This document shows, in pieces, positions 17,642 to 25,419 of a stretch of 62,885 bases of DNA. How positions within the stretch are numbered: position 1 is the first letter of the stretch; each line of letters opens with the position of its first letter. The stretch is from Ruminococcus sp. GTDB taxonomy: Bacteria > Bacillota > Clostridia > Oscillospirales > Ruminococcaceae. The position numbers and the translations under genes were made by a program. Under the pieces are notes generated by a model. That model did not search any database. It was given only the letters and a program-made list of their open reading frames with translations, and was not told where the DNA came from. The stretch spans positions 1 through 62,885 of the forward strand of contig NZ_JAILMR010000012.1 of NCBI RefSeq assembly GCF_024692365.1. Reading direction: 5' to 3'.

Positions 17642-17728
17642 AATCTGTCGAAAAGCTGTTCCACTGCGGACAGCTTTTTTGCATTATAAGATGAAGTCAT
17701 CACGTCCGAATCAGACAGATTTATATCT
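17621..17728 (-). pseudogene. Remnant of a histidine kinase ATPase domain
   Basis: Read on the minus strand, this stretch encodes AKKLSAVEQLFDRFYTVEVA preceded by DINLSDSDVM. The intact kinase at 25409-26284 has AKKLSAVEVEQLFDRFYTVE and DITLSDSGVI at the matching place. The DNA aligns along about 108 bp with a 6-bp in-frame deletion. The rest of the kinase gene is absent. Its reverse strand now provides the 3' end of the CPBP gene and that operon's terminator. Confidence 0.8.
17651..17680 (+). terminator. Terminator of the CPBP operon, derived from kinase sequence
   Basis: AAAAGCTGT and ACAGCTTTTTT form a hairpin with a T-run right after the CPBP stop. The same inverted repeat exists inside the intact kinase gene (25551-25586), so this terminator was formed from coding sequence. 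Confidence 0.75.
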
Positions 17729-17729
17729 A

Positions 17730-17774
17730 AAAAGCACGGAGAGTAATTGATCAAACTCATCTCCGTGCCTTTTA
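17730..17774. terminator. Bidirectional terminator
   Basis: GCACGGAGAG and CTCTCCGTGC-type arms (GCACGGAGA / TCTCCGTGC) flank an 18-nt loop, with TTTT on both sides. It ends the minus-strand SDR operon and could back up the plus-strand terminator. Confidence 0.8.
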
Positions 17775-17803
17775 GACAAAAGTTATGATGCCGTATCGCT
17801 TTC

Positions 17804-18505
17804 TCAGTTTAGCGTCCAGCCATTGTCGCCATGATAGATCATCAACTTAGTCATTCCGCCGTCAATGCAGATGTTTTCGCCTGTAATAAAACCTGCCTTA
17901 TCCGAACAGAGGAACAGCACCATATTTGCGATATCCAATGGTTCTCCAACGCGCCCACAAGGCTGTTGATAAGCGTCTGCACCCTCATAGACCCTGCCGT
18001 TCGTTTCTATCCAACCGGGAGATATCGAGTTGACCCTCACTTTTCCTGCAAGGCTGACTGCCAGCGCATGGGTGAGTGCCGCTATGCCACCTTTTGCTGC
18101 TGTGTAGCTTTCTGTCTGCGGCTGACTCATTCTATCGCGTGAGGAAGAAATATTGATGATGCTTCCGCCCATGTTGAAATAAGGTGCAAAAAGTTTTGAT
18201 AGATAAAAGGGTGCAGTAACACCTACCGAAAGCGCATATTGAAATTCCTCATAACTGCACTCATCTATACCTCTCATAATCGGAAGAGCATTGTTTACCA
18301 GGTAGTCGATATGACCATGCTTTTCAATGACCTGTGCCGCAAATCGTTCAAGAACATTCTTGTCGGAAATATCCCCGACAAAATAATCGCCCTCAGCTTT
18401 GTCGATAACGCAAACCTCTGCACCGTTTTTTCTGAACTCATCAGCGATGCATTTGCCGATGCCGCGTGCACCACCAGTAATGACTGCAACTTTATTATGA
18501 AACAT
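17804..18505 (-). CDS. Short-chain dehydrogenase/reductase
   Basis: This 233-residue classical SDR has the cofactor motif TGGARGIG (residues 10-17), NNA near 91, a Ser in ISSS near 122 and the catalytic YTAAK near 137-141. The acidic residue after the second strand (VIDKAEGD) suggests NAD(H) preference. The end of the protein (GENICIDGGM) is usual for the family. It is last in a probable operon behind the nitroreductase and a Gfo/Idh/MocA oxidoreductase. The substrate is unknown. Confidence 0.9.
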   Translation of the reverse strand: MFHNKVAVITGGARGIGKCIADEFRKNGAEVCVIDKAEGDYFVGDISDKNVLERFAAQVIEKHGHIDYLVNNALPIMRGIDECSYEEFQYALSVGVTAPFYLSKLFAPYFNMGGSIINISSSRDRMSQPQTESYTAAKGGIAALTHALAVSLAGKVRVNSISPGWIETNGRVYEGADAYQQPCGRVGEPLDIANMVLFLCSDKAGFITGENICIDGGMTKLMIYHGDNGWTLN

Positions 18506-18539
18506 TGCATACTCCCCTCCCGAACTCTTGTATGTTTAT

Positions 18540-19034
18540 TTAAAGATAGTGTATCCTGCTTTCGTCAAATCTGTCCTGCTGCTCCTTGAACTCCGCAGGA
18601 TAACCTACAGGAACGAGAGCAAATGCGTGAAGTCCATCGGGGTTGCCAAGTACAGCCTCAACTTTTTCCATACGCTCTTTCATCGGTGCAGTACCTATCC
18701 ATACCGCGCCAAGCCCCAGCGAAGCCGCTTCAAGCCAGAGGTTTTCCGTTGCAATGCTCAGGTCGATCTCGCAAAAATCAGGAAATCTTGCTCTATCTGT
18801 CTTATAGCAAGGCACTATCACCACAGGTGCGCCTTCAGCACAGCCGGCAAATGGATTTGTATCAGCAAGCGCTTTGATCTTATCTTTATCGGTAACAACA
18901 AAGAACTCCCACGGCTGCTGATTTCCTGCCGAAGGTGCCTGCATAGCCGCTTTAATAAGCTGAGTTATCTTCTCTGGTTCAACAGGTCTGTTCTCAAATT
19001 TACGTGTACTTACTCTTGTAAATATTTCATTCAT
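18540..19034 (-). CDS. Nitroreductase-family flavoprotein
   Basis: This 164-residue FMN enzyme has the short nitroreductase layout: STRKFENRPV at the N-terminus (FMN phosphate site), APSAGNQQPWEF near residue 33-44 and GLGAVWIGTAP near 122. Reduction of nitro, quinone or enal groups with NAD(P)H is typical for the family. ATG 19034 is preferred over the one five codons upstream because GGGAG lies 8 bp before it. It is 62 bp after the upstream oxidoreductase gene and 34 bp before the SDR. Confidence 0.88.
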   Translation of the reverse strand: MNEIFTRVSTRKFENRPVEPEKITQLIKAAMQAPSAGNQQPWEFFVVTDKDKIKALADTNPFAGCAEGAPVVIVPCYKTDRARFPDFCEIDLSIATENLWLEAASLGLGAVWIGTAPMKERMEKVEAVLGNPDGLHAFALVPVGYPAEFKEQQDRFDESRIHYL

Positions 19035-19096
19035 GATAAATTCTCCCATTTTTTAATTAACATAGCGAAACATATATGTACTGAACAATCGACGTA

Positions 19097-20098
19097 TCAA
19101 ATATTGTTGTATGCCGCAGCCTCAAGTATACTGTCAAGCAGCTGCATATTCTTCAGCGAGAACTCCTCTGTGATATGAGGCTTTCCGCCGTTTCTTATAC
19201 ATTCGTTCATATTATCAAGCTCCATAGCATAATTAGAACCGGCTTTGACCGTCTCGATACGTGTGATCCTATCGCCCGGTTCATTCTTAACGGTAACGCT
19301 CAATGAAAGCACACCCTCGCCGTTGTATTCGGCATCGGAACGGATATAGCCCTTTGAACCATGTATGAAAAGACGATCATATCTGTCGCAGGTATCGGTT
19401 CCGAGTACCATACCAGCATTGAATGTCGCTCTTGCTCCGTTTTCAAAACCTATCATCGCCGAAGCAAGATGGTCAACGCCCGATGAATCAAGTTCTGCAT
19501 CAGCCTTAACATACCTTATAGGCGAATCGATCAGGGAGAGAATCATCGAAGTGCAATAGCACCCCACATCATAAATACCACCGCCGCCCTGTTCCTTGTG
19601 CAGACGGAAGTCCTCGGAATATCCCTGGGTAACAAAAGCAGTATCGATATAATCGACCTTGCCAATTTCCCCGCTTTCAACTATACTTTTGAGTTTGGCG
19701 ATAAACGGACTGTGAAGGTACGCAAACGCCTCCATCAGAATAACGCCGTTCTCCTTAGCGGCAGCAAACATCCTCATAAGCTCCGCTTCGTTCATTGCAA
19801 TGGGCTTTTCACAGAGAACGTGCTTACCTGCGTTCAGAGCCTTTATCACCCATTCGCAGTGGATATCGTTCGGAAGAGGGATATACACTGCCTCCACTTC
19901 GGAGTCGGCAAGCAAAGCGTCATAACCCGAATATGCCTTTTCAAATCCAAAACGTTCCTTGAACGCAAGTGCTTTTTCAAAACTTCTGCCAGCTATTGCG
20001 TAAAGCTCGCAGCTGTTTGTCAGGGTCATACCGGGTATAGTACAACCCGCGGCAATACAAGCTGTTCCGAGTACACCCCATTTTACTTTTTTGTCCAT
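19097..20098 (-). CDS. Gfo/Idh/MocA-family oxidoreductase
   Basis: This 333-residue enzyme has an N-terminal Rossmann fold (KWGVLGTACIAAG), the conserved CEKP motif with catalytic Lys (HVLCEKPIAMNEAE) near residue 97 and the C-terminal alpha/beta domain with GGGIYDVGCYCTSM, which holds the family's D-x-G-x-Y/C-H-like site. These enzymes oxidise or reduce sugars, inositols or dihydrodiols with NAD(P). First gene of the three-gene operon, with AAAGGAG before the ATG. Confidence 0.88.
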   Translation of the reverse strand: MDKKVKWGVLGTACIAAGCTIPGMTLTNSCELYAIAGRSFEKALAFKERFGFEKAYSGYDALLADSEVEAVYIPLPNDIHCEWVIKALNAGKHVLCEKPIAMNEAELMRMFAAAKENGVILMEAFAYLHSPFIAKLKSIVESGEIGKVDYIDTAFVTQGYSEDFRLHKEQGGGGIYDVGCYCTSMILSLIDSPIRYVKADAELDSSGVDHLASAMIGFENGARATFNAGMVLGTDTCDRYDRLFIHGSKGYIRSDAEYNGEGVLSLSVTVKNEPGDRITRIETVKAGSNYAMELDNMNECIRNGGKPHITEEFSLKNMQLLDSILEAAAYNNI

Positions 20099-20699
20099 CG
20101 CTTTCTCCTTTCAGTCTGCCGAGAAATTGTAATTATAAATATACCATATCCCGTCGGAGAGCGATATAAAACAATAATATAAAAGTTGTACAAATCTATT
20201 TTGTTATAGCGATGGTAATGCACTTACAATTAAAACACTCTGGAATTCAGGGCATGGCTATGAAGTAAAGTACAAAAAAGCTCAAATGTTTGTGCGAAAT
20301 TTTTAATCTAACCACCAACTCAGGGCACTATTAGGGCACTATTTTTCCAAAATCCATCAAAAACTGCTTCAGATGACTAAAAACCGACTTGCAAAAAGTG
20401 CCGAAAACAATGGATTATTTCAATTTACATTTAATTATTATAAGAACTTTTGTTCTCTACGAACCAGTAGGTCAGTGATTAGAGTGCCTTATGGAGCATA
20501 AACCAATAAACCCATCAACAGAGAGTCTTATTATCAAAATCTTAGTACGTGGCACTATGGAAATCTATTGCATTTGGGAGTAATATCATATATAGCAAAC
20601 GGCAAATCAGTACCGTTTTGTTGTTTAAAATTTTATCAGAATTATCATATACTATAATCGATATTTATAATCCACTATAAAAATATAACCGAGTTCCGC
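20099..20699. other. Intergenic region without a convincing gene
   Basis: About 600 bp with no gene. A 31-codon open stretch (about 20212-20307, plus strand) encodes LWNSGHGYEVKYKKAQ and stops; it could be a degraded gene end but has no recognised relative. A GGGCACTATTAGGGCACTATT direct duplication lies at about 20324-20343. Near 20590-20625 ACGG and CCGT form a weak hairpin. Confidence 0.3.
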
Positions 20700-22415
20700 T
20701 CAGTTGTTTTCGAGATATTTAATCGCCCAGTTAAGCTCATAATCCTCCCTGTCGCGGAATATCTTCATTGCCGCTTCATAATCAAAAGGTATGTGCACCT
20801 CAACAGGATTTCGACTTATGCGGTCGGATTTAGTATCTATGTTCGGCTCGTTTTTTTCGTCCAGCACAAGGTCCGTGGGATAATACACAGTGACGATGCC
20901 GTCAGATAAAACGCTGACACCACCCGTTTCCTGATCGCATCCGGAATGGTCGTTCATGCCGGCAACAGTAACGTTCGGCAGCTTTGAGAGATAAAGTGAC
21001 AGACCGTCGCCCGCACTTGCACAATCGTAATTGGTCAGCGCAACGACCTGAAGATCTACAAACTCACCTGTTCCGTGAACACCGTGGTCGGCAGTGCTGA
21101 AATACTTTCCGTCTTTTCGTATTCCAAGTCCCTGACCGTACCAGTCTTGGTCAGTCAGCAGATCACAAAGTGCAATGGCGATATCATCATAATCTCCCAT
21201 ATTATTCCGAATATCAATAACAAGATATTTCATGCCCTGCGCTTTAAGTCTGTTCAGCTTTTCACGGAACATCTCCCTTGTCTTTGAGTGATCATCCATC
21301 AAATATCCGGCATAATAACTATACTCATCAGAATCCTCTTCCAGTACCCTAAGATAGCCGCACTTTTCATCGAGCATTTTTGTATCAAAATTATTTTCAA
21401 GAAGCTTCTCCATATCTACTGGAGGTTCTAATCCTCTGAAAAGAGCCATTGCAGTAAACACGGATTCTACACCGCCCTTATCGGAAAGAGTAACTGTTTT
21501 TTCTTCTCCATTGCTGTCAATAAATGATACATTTACAGTATCGCCGCCTGCAAGGTGAAGATTCATTACAGCAATAGTATCTGCATTGCTTTTTACCGAT
21601 TCACCAAGATCAGGGACGTCTTCCTCTGCTGCCTGCAAAACAGGCTTGCCGTTCCATTTTGTAATAATAGTTCCGTCTTCAATGCCCAGTTTATTGACAT
21701 TTTCATCGGTGCATACTGCTATGACATCACCATTATCAAGCTTGACCGTCACAAAGCCGTAATCATGCGGATCATATATTGTCGTGTATTTTTCGCTGTC
21801 AAAATCAGCGTCTACTGCAACGTGACCATCGTGAAGTTCACTGGAGAACATTCTGATCGTCTCGGCAAATTTTGCAGGATTCTGCTCTTTTTCAGCCTGT
21901 TCGACTAATGGCATATATTTTTCTTCGAGTGCATGAAAATCAACTTCTTTCCATTCCTTGAGGACATATGTCCTGTCCATATCCTGCACAAGCGAATGAA
22001 AAGAATCGGTATAGCTTTCCCGCGTGTGATTAAAGATATTCGGCGAACTGATGCAGAAATACGCTCCGCATAAGCAGGATAATATACCTGTCAATACAGC
22101 TGAGATCTTATAGCCGATATCACGACCTGCAAACGGTACCGGCAGCAGCTGGAGAATAGATATAACATACATCAGTAAAAATCCGCCGAGAAACATTAGT
22201 GCACCGGACACATACAGATATGCATGGACACCACAGACTATCATTGGAATCAAGCAAAGCAGCCTCCACAGGCGCAGCTTTTCTGTATCGTTCTTCCAAC
22301 TGTGGTACAGTACCGCAAGTATCAGCATGATCAAAAGGATTGCACCGCACCATACCATATGCGTTCTGTTCGCTTCAGCCAATAAATGACGCAATGAACC
22401 CCAAAGCATTTTCAT
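20700..22415 (-). CDS. Membrane-anchored S41-family peptidase
   Basis: This 571-residue protein has about four membrane segments in the first 130 residues (around 22-38, 50-66, 70-88, 101-122) followed by an outer S41-type domain. HDGHVAVDADF near 195 is the conserved entry motif. YLVIDIRNNMGDYDD near 400 is the strand before the active site. ALTNYDCASAG near 465 should contain the nucleophile Ser (ASA). The Gly-Lys-Gly motif of tail-specific proteases is missing, which fits the S41B-like branch. ATG 22415 follows GAAGGAG; the upstream TTG was rejected. It is the last gene of the folate operon, 11 bp after folA, with no evident metabolic link. Confidence 0.8.
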   Translation of the reverse strand: MKMLWGSLRHLLAEANRTHMVWCGAILLIMLILAVLYHSWKNDTEKLRLWRLLCLIPMIVCGVHAYLYVSGALMFLGGFLLMYVISILQLLPVPFAGRDIGYKISAVLTGILSCLCGAYFCISSPNIFNHTRESYTDSFHSLVQDMDRTYVLKEWKEVDFHALEEKYMPLVEQAEKEQNPAKFAETIRMFSSELHDGHVAVDADFDSEKYTTIYDPHDYGFVTVKLDNGDVIAVCTDENVNKLGIEDGTIITKWNGKPVLQAAEEDVPDLGESVKSNADTIAVMNLHLAGGDTVNVSFIDSNGEEKTVTLSDKGGVESVFTAMALFRGLEPPVDMEKLLENNFDTKMLDEKCGYLRVLEEDSDEYSYYAGYLMDDHSKTREMFREKLNRLKAQGMKYLVIDIRNNMGDYDDIAIALCDLLTDQDWYGQGLGIRKDGKYFSTADHGVHGTGEFVDLQVVALTNYDCASAGDGLSLYLSKLPNVTVAGMNDHSGCDQETGGVSVLSDGIVTVYYPTDLVLDEKNEPNIDTKSDRISRNPVEVHIPFDYEAAMKIFRDREDYELNWAIKYLENN

Positions 22416-22426
22416 AAATAACTCCT

Positions 22427-22948
22427 TCAATATCTGAAATCCTGTTTTAAAGAATAGTTACTTTCTGCTTCCGTGATCTTTCTATCATAGACATTAAAAA
22501 CAATATCAGCCGTAAGACATTTCTCGGATGACACCAGTTCAAAATCAGTATCACTGATATCAGGAAAAAAAACATCACCCTCATATTCCTTGTTGATAAC
22601 TGTAAGATATATCCTGTCTGCGATATCGATACCTTCACGATAAATCCTGGCACCGCCGCAAAGGAAAATATTCTCTTTTCCCGAGTTTTTCGCTATTCCG
22701 ATCGCCTTTGCAAGACTGTCAGCAACGGAAATACCATCTCTCTTGTAGTTCTTATCCGATGTCACAACAATATTCAACCTGCCCGCAAGAGGTCTGCCTA
22801 TTTCATCATATGTTCGTCTGCCCATGATAACAGCTCCGCCATATGTGATATTGCGAAAATATGCCATATCTTCGGGAATATTCCACGGTATTTTTCCGCC
22901 TGAACCTATAACTCCGTTTAACGCGGCTGCAGCTATAATGCTTATCAT
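22427..22948 (-). CDS. folA: Dihydrofolate reductase
   Basis: This 173-residue enzyme reduces dihydrofolate to tetrahydrofolate with NADPH. The N-terminus (ISIIAAAALNGVIGSGGKIP) and WNIPEDMAYFRNIT hold the substrate site, with Asp/Glu in PEDM. VIMGRRTYDEIGRPLAGRLN and FLCGGARIYREGI are the NADPH-binding segments. The ATG overlaps the folBK stop by 4 bp (ATGA). It closes the folate biosynthesis genes proper. Confidence 0.93.
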   Translation of the reverse strand: MISIIAAAALNGVIGSGGKIPWNIPEDMAYFRNITYGGAVIMGRRTYDEIGRPLAGRLNIVVTSDKNYKRDGISVADSLAKAIGIAKNSGKENIFLCGGARIYREGIDIADRIYLTVINKEYEGDVFFPDISDTDFELVSSEKCLTADIVFNVYDRKITEAESNYSLKQDFRY

Positions 22949-23763
22949 TTTTCTTCCAACTCCTCAAGAAGCTGCTTAACTGTCTTACCAATAAGCGGAT
23001 GCCTGTAATTCGGCATAAGCTCAGCTGCGGGAATAAGAACAAAGCTGCGGTTGTGCATATCATTATGAGGTATGATAAGATCATCCTCGTCAATTATTTC
23101 CATGTCATAGAAAATTATATCAAGATCAAGCGTTCTGGGACCCCAGTGAATATCACGTTTGCGGTCTGCTTTTTTCTCAATATCATGCAGAAGATCAAGA
23201 AGTCCGCGGGGTGAGAGCATAGTTCTGAATCTGACAGCACCGTTGATAAAATCGTCCTGATCTGTATAACCATAGGGCTTTGTAACAATAAGCTCCGATC
23301 TCCGCATATCCTTGTTAAATCTGCTGCTTTCAAGTTCAGCCAGACCCTTTTCGATATAGCTTCTGCTGTCGCCCATATTTGAACCAACTGCAACAAGGAC
23401 ATCATGCCAGCTGCGGTTTATCTTTACGGATACCGAACCAAATTCCATATCTATCGGAGCTTCAGGCTTGCGTACCTCTATATCAACGCTTTTTACAAGT
23501 CCGTATTCAAGAAGAATAGCCTCAGCAATACTCTGGGCAGCTTTTTCTATCAGCTTATAAGTATTCTCTGTCATTACCTTTTTTATAAGCAGACATACAC
23601 TTCCGTAATCAACAGAAACATCAAGATCATCTGTCATACCCGCTTTTTCAGTATCAACGTAAAGAACCGCGTTTACATAAAATTTCTGACCGTTTATGTT
23701 TTCATGTTCAAATACACCATGATAAGCAAATATCTTCAGTTCATCAATGCAAATCTTATCCAT
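22945..23763 (-). CDS. folK: Fused dihydroneopterin aldolase / HPPK (FolB-FolK)
   Basis: This 272-residue bifunctional protein has FolB at residues 1-118 (IDELKIFAYHGVFEHEN with the catalytic Tyr/His region, then KLIEKAAQSIAEAI) and FolK at 120-272 (LVAVGSNMGDSRSYIEKGLA, RDIHWGPRTLDLDIIFYD, PHNDMHNRSFVLIPAAEL). FolB cleaves dihydroneopterin to 6-hydroxymethyl-dihydropterin and FolK pyrophosphorylates it. The fusion is common in Firmicutes. It overlaps folP by 8 bp and folA by 4 bp. Confidence 0.93.
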   Translation of the reverse strand: MDKICIDELKIFAYHGVFEHENINGQKFYVNAVLYVDTEKAGMTDDLDVSVDYGSVCLLIKKVMTENTYKLIEKAAQSIAEAILLEYGLVKSVDIEVRKPEAPIDMEFGSVSVKINRSWHDVLVAVGSNMGDSRSYIEKGLAELESSRFNKDMRRSELIVTKPYGYTDQDDFINGAVRFRTMLSPRGLLDLLHDIEKKADRKRDIHWGPRTLDLDIIFYDMEIIDEDDLIIPHNDMHNRSFVLIPAAELMPNYRHPLIGKTVKQLLEELEEK

Positions 23764-24580
23764 TAATATAACCTCTCATTATTGCTTCGGTCATTTTAAC
23801 CACTCTTGCATTTTCTCTGACATCATGTACACGTATGAAAGAGATGCCTTTCATAACGCCTGCAACTGTTATAGCGATCGTACCTTCAAGTCTTTCATCC
23901 GAAGGCAGATTAAGAGTAAGTCCGATCACTGATTTTCTTGATGCACCAAGAAGAACAGGATAGCCAAGAGCCTTTCCGAATTCGTCTATCCTGTCGATCG
24001 ATTCGAGATTATTCTCATATGTTTTTCCGAATCCGACACCGGGGTCAACTATTATCTTTTCGGCAGCCACTCCTGCTTTCAGTGCAACGTCCACTGACTG
24101 CTTCATTTCAGCTATCATATCATCCATAAAACATTTATAGTTTGTATTGTCCTTATTATGCATAAGACAGCAGGCAGCTCCAGATTTGGCGAGCACATCA
24201 GCCATTTCTCCGTTATCATAACGGCAACCCCATATATCATTTATCAGATCTGCTCCTGCTGATATTCCTGCTTCTGCAACTTTATATTTATATGTATCCA
24301 GCGATATCGGGATATCGAATCTCTGCTTTATAGCTTCGATAACAGGAACTACTCTTTCGATCTCCTCTTCATCGCTTATCTTTGTATAACCGGGTCGTGT
24401 AGACTCACCGCCGATATCGACAATATCCATACCGTCAGCTATCATATTCTCGGTGTGTCTGAGTGCTGATTCTATATTATTGAATTTGCCGCCATCGGAA
24501 AATGAATCGGGAGTAACATTAAGAATTCCCATAATATAACATTTTCTTTCAGTATCAAAATCGTATTTTCCTATTCTCAT
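23756..24580 (-). CDS. folP: Dihydropteroate synthase
   Basis: This 274-residue TIM-barrel enzyme condenses hydroxymethyl-dihydropterin diphosphate with p-aminobenzoate and is the sulfonamide target. The motifs are in order: IMGILNVTPDSFSDGGKF, VDIGGESTRPG, LINDIWG, IVDPGVGFGKT, LLGASRKSVIG and IRVHDVREN. The ATG follows ATAGGAG and starts 2 bp after the HD gene. Length and motifs are normal. Confidence 0.94.
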   Translation of the reverse strand: MRIGKYDFDTERKCYIMGILNVTPDSFSDGGKFNNIESALRHTENMIADGMDIVDIGGESTRPGYTKISDEEEIERVVPVIEAIKQRFDIPISLDTYKYKVAEAGISAGADLINDIWGCRYDNGEMADVLAKSGAACCLMHNKDNTNYKCFMDDMIAEMKQSVDVALKAGVAAEKIIVDPGVGFGKTYENNLESIDRIDEFGKALGYPVLLGASRKSVIGLTLNLPSDERLEGTIAITVAGVMKGISFIRVHDVRENARVVKMTEAIMRGYING

Positions 24581-24582
24581 AA

Positions 24583-25068
24583 TTATACTCCTATCTCGTT
24601 ATTGCGTTTGTATTCAGGCCAGTTACATTCATCTGCGGCATCACAGCAGAAACAAAGCCGTGATTTTTTATCAGCACGATAAAAGATCTTCTCAAGCTCG
24701 GTCTTTGCACTGTCAGCAGTTCTGTGTGAAGCAATAAGACGTATTATCTCCGCTTTCTTCCCGACAGTACAGCCGATCTCATCAAGTATCTCCGAAGCTA
24801 TTACCACACTTGCCTCGTCATGGGGAATTCCACTGCGATATTCCTCAACCCTGCCTATATCATGCAGAAGTGCCGCAGTATATATAATATCAGCATCATA
24901 ATCTATACCGCATTCGGAACAAAGAATAATAGCTATCCTCGCCAGATCAAGAAAATGCTCCATATCATGTTTGCAGAAAATACGGTCTTTTTCAAGCTCT
25001 TTCAGTTTCGATACAAGCCTCATGTAATGCTCGTTTTTGATTATTTTGTTTGTCAGTTCAAGTTTCAT
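24583..25068 (-). CDS. HD-domain phosphohydrolase of the folate operon
   Basis: This 161-residue protein has HD-family residues: KHDMEHFLD (first His), LLHDIGRVEEY (His-Asp) and HDEASVV. A cysteine-rich tail (CFCCDAADECNWPEYKRN) may bind a metal. Genes like this are often first in clostridial folate operons; a nucleotide or pterin phosphate hydrolase role is plausible but unproven. No GTP cyclohydrolase (folE) gene accompanies it in this window. It is preceded by a consensus promoter and a leader with a strong hairpin. Confidence 0.8.
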   Translation of the reverse strand: MKLELTNKIIKNEHYMRLVSKLKELEKDRIFCKHDMEHFLDLARIAIILCSECGIDYDADIIYTAALLHDIGRVEEYRSGIPHDEASVVIASEILDEIGCTVGKKAEIIRLIASHRTADSAKTELEKIFYRADKKSRLCFCCDAADECNWPEYKRNNEIGV

Positions 25069-25093
25069 TTTTCATCTTCCGATAACAGATTAC

Positions 25094-25125
25094 GGATCAA
25101 TTGATCAATACTAGATCATTGACCC
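25094..25125 (-). promoter_or_regulatory. Leader hairpin or operator of the folate operon
   Basis: On the minus strand GGGTCAATGATC pairs with GATCAATTGATCC (one bulge) across a 7-nt loop, starting about 11 nt after the -10 box. It ends about 25 bp before the HD gene. It lacks a T-run, so it is not a terminator. It does not match the tetrahydrofolate riboswitch that I can recall. A regulator site or an RNA-stabilising hairpin are both possible. Confidence 0.5.
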
Positions 25126-25135
25126 GTTTGCTGTT

Positions 25136-25164
25136 ATTATACATTATTATTTAAAGCTTGTCAA
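25136..25164 (-). promoter_or_regulatory. Promoter of the folate operon
   Basis: On the minus strand TTGACA (25164-25159), 17 bp and TATAAT (25141-25136) give a perfect vegetative promoter about 70 bp before the HD gene. Confidence 0.85.
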
Positions 25165-25236
25165 TCTTGACACTTATTTTGAACTTGGAAAGAATGAGGA
25201 TAGACAGTTGAGCTCAGTGATGGACTCCAGCAATAA

Positions 25237-25419
25237 TGGTTTTATAACAAAACCGACTTCGCATATATTTACATTGAAAGCAACGATATGTGGGGAAACC
25301 GCACGATACTCAACCTTGTGGGCAAAGGACAGTTCTTTGCAGAAAGAACCACTTCAAGATTATCTAACAAAAAACGACACAGAGAATGTTCTCCATCCCG
25401 CTTCATTATCAAAGAATAA
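25237..25419 (+). pseudogene. Fragment of a Crp/Fnr-type regulator
   Basis: A 60-codon open stretch with no start or ribosome site reads FAYIYIESNDMWGNRTILNL then VGKGQFFAE. This matches the cyclic-nucleotide-binding beta barrel of clostridial Crp/Fnr regulators (typical form xWGNRxIL...GxxFxE). What follows (RTTSRLSNKK...SRFIIKE-stop) could be a shortened C-terminus. An intact member would have about 220 residues. It ends 11 bp inside the convergent histidine kinase gene. Confidence 0.5.

Noticed and set aside
20212..20307. 31-codon open stretch as a small gene or integrase end
   Set aside because: No ribosome site or recognised motif; kept only as a note in the intergenic entry.
20440..20500. 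tRNA-like stretch (ACGAACCAGTAGGTCAGTG)
   Set aside because: It cannot fold into an acceptor stem and cloverleaf; no CCA end or anticodon arm in place.
25069..25135. Tetrahydrofolate riboswitch before the folate operon
   Set aside because: Only about 60 nt of leader exist and they form one simple hairpin, too short and without the conserved junction sequences.
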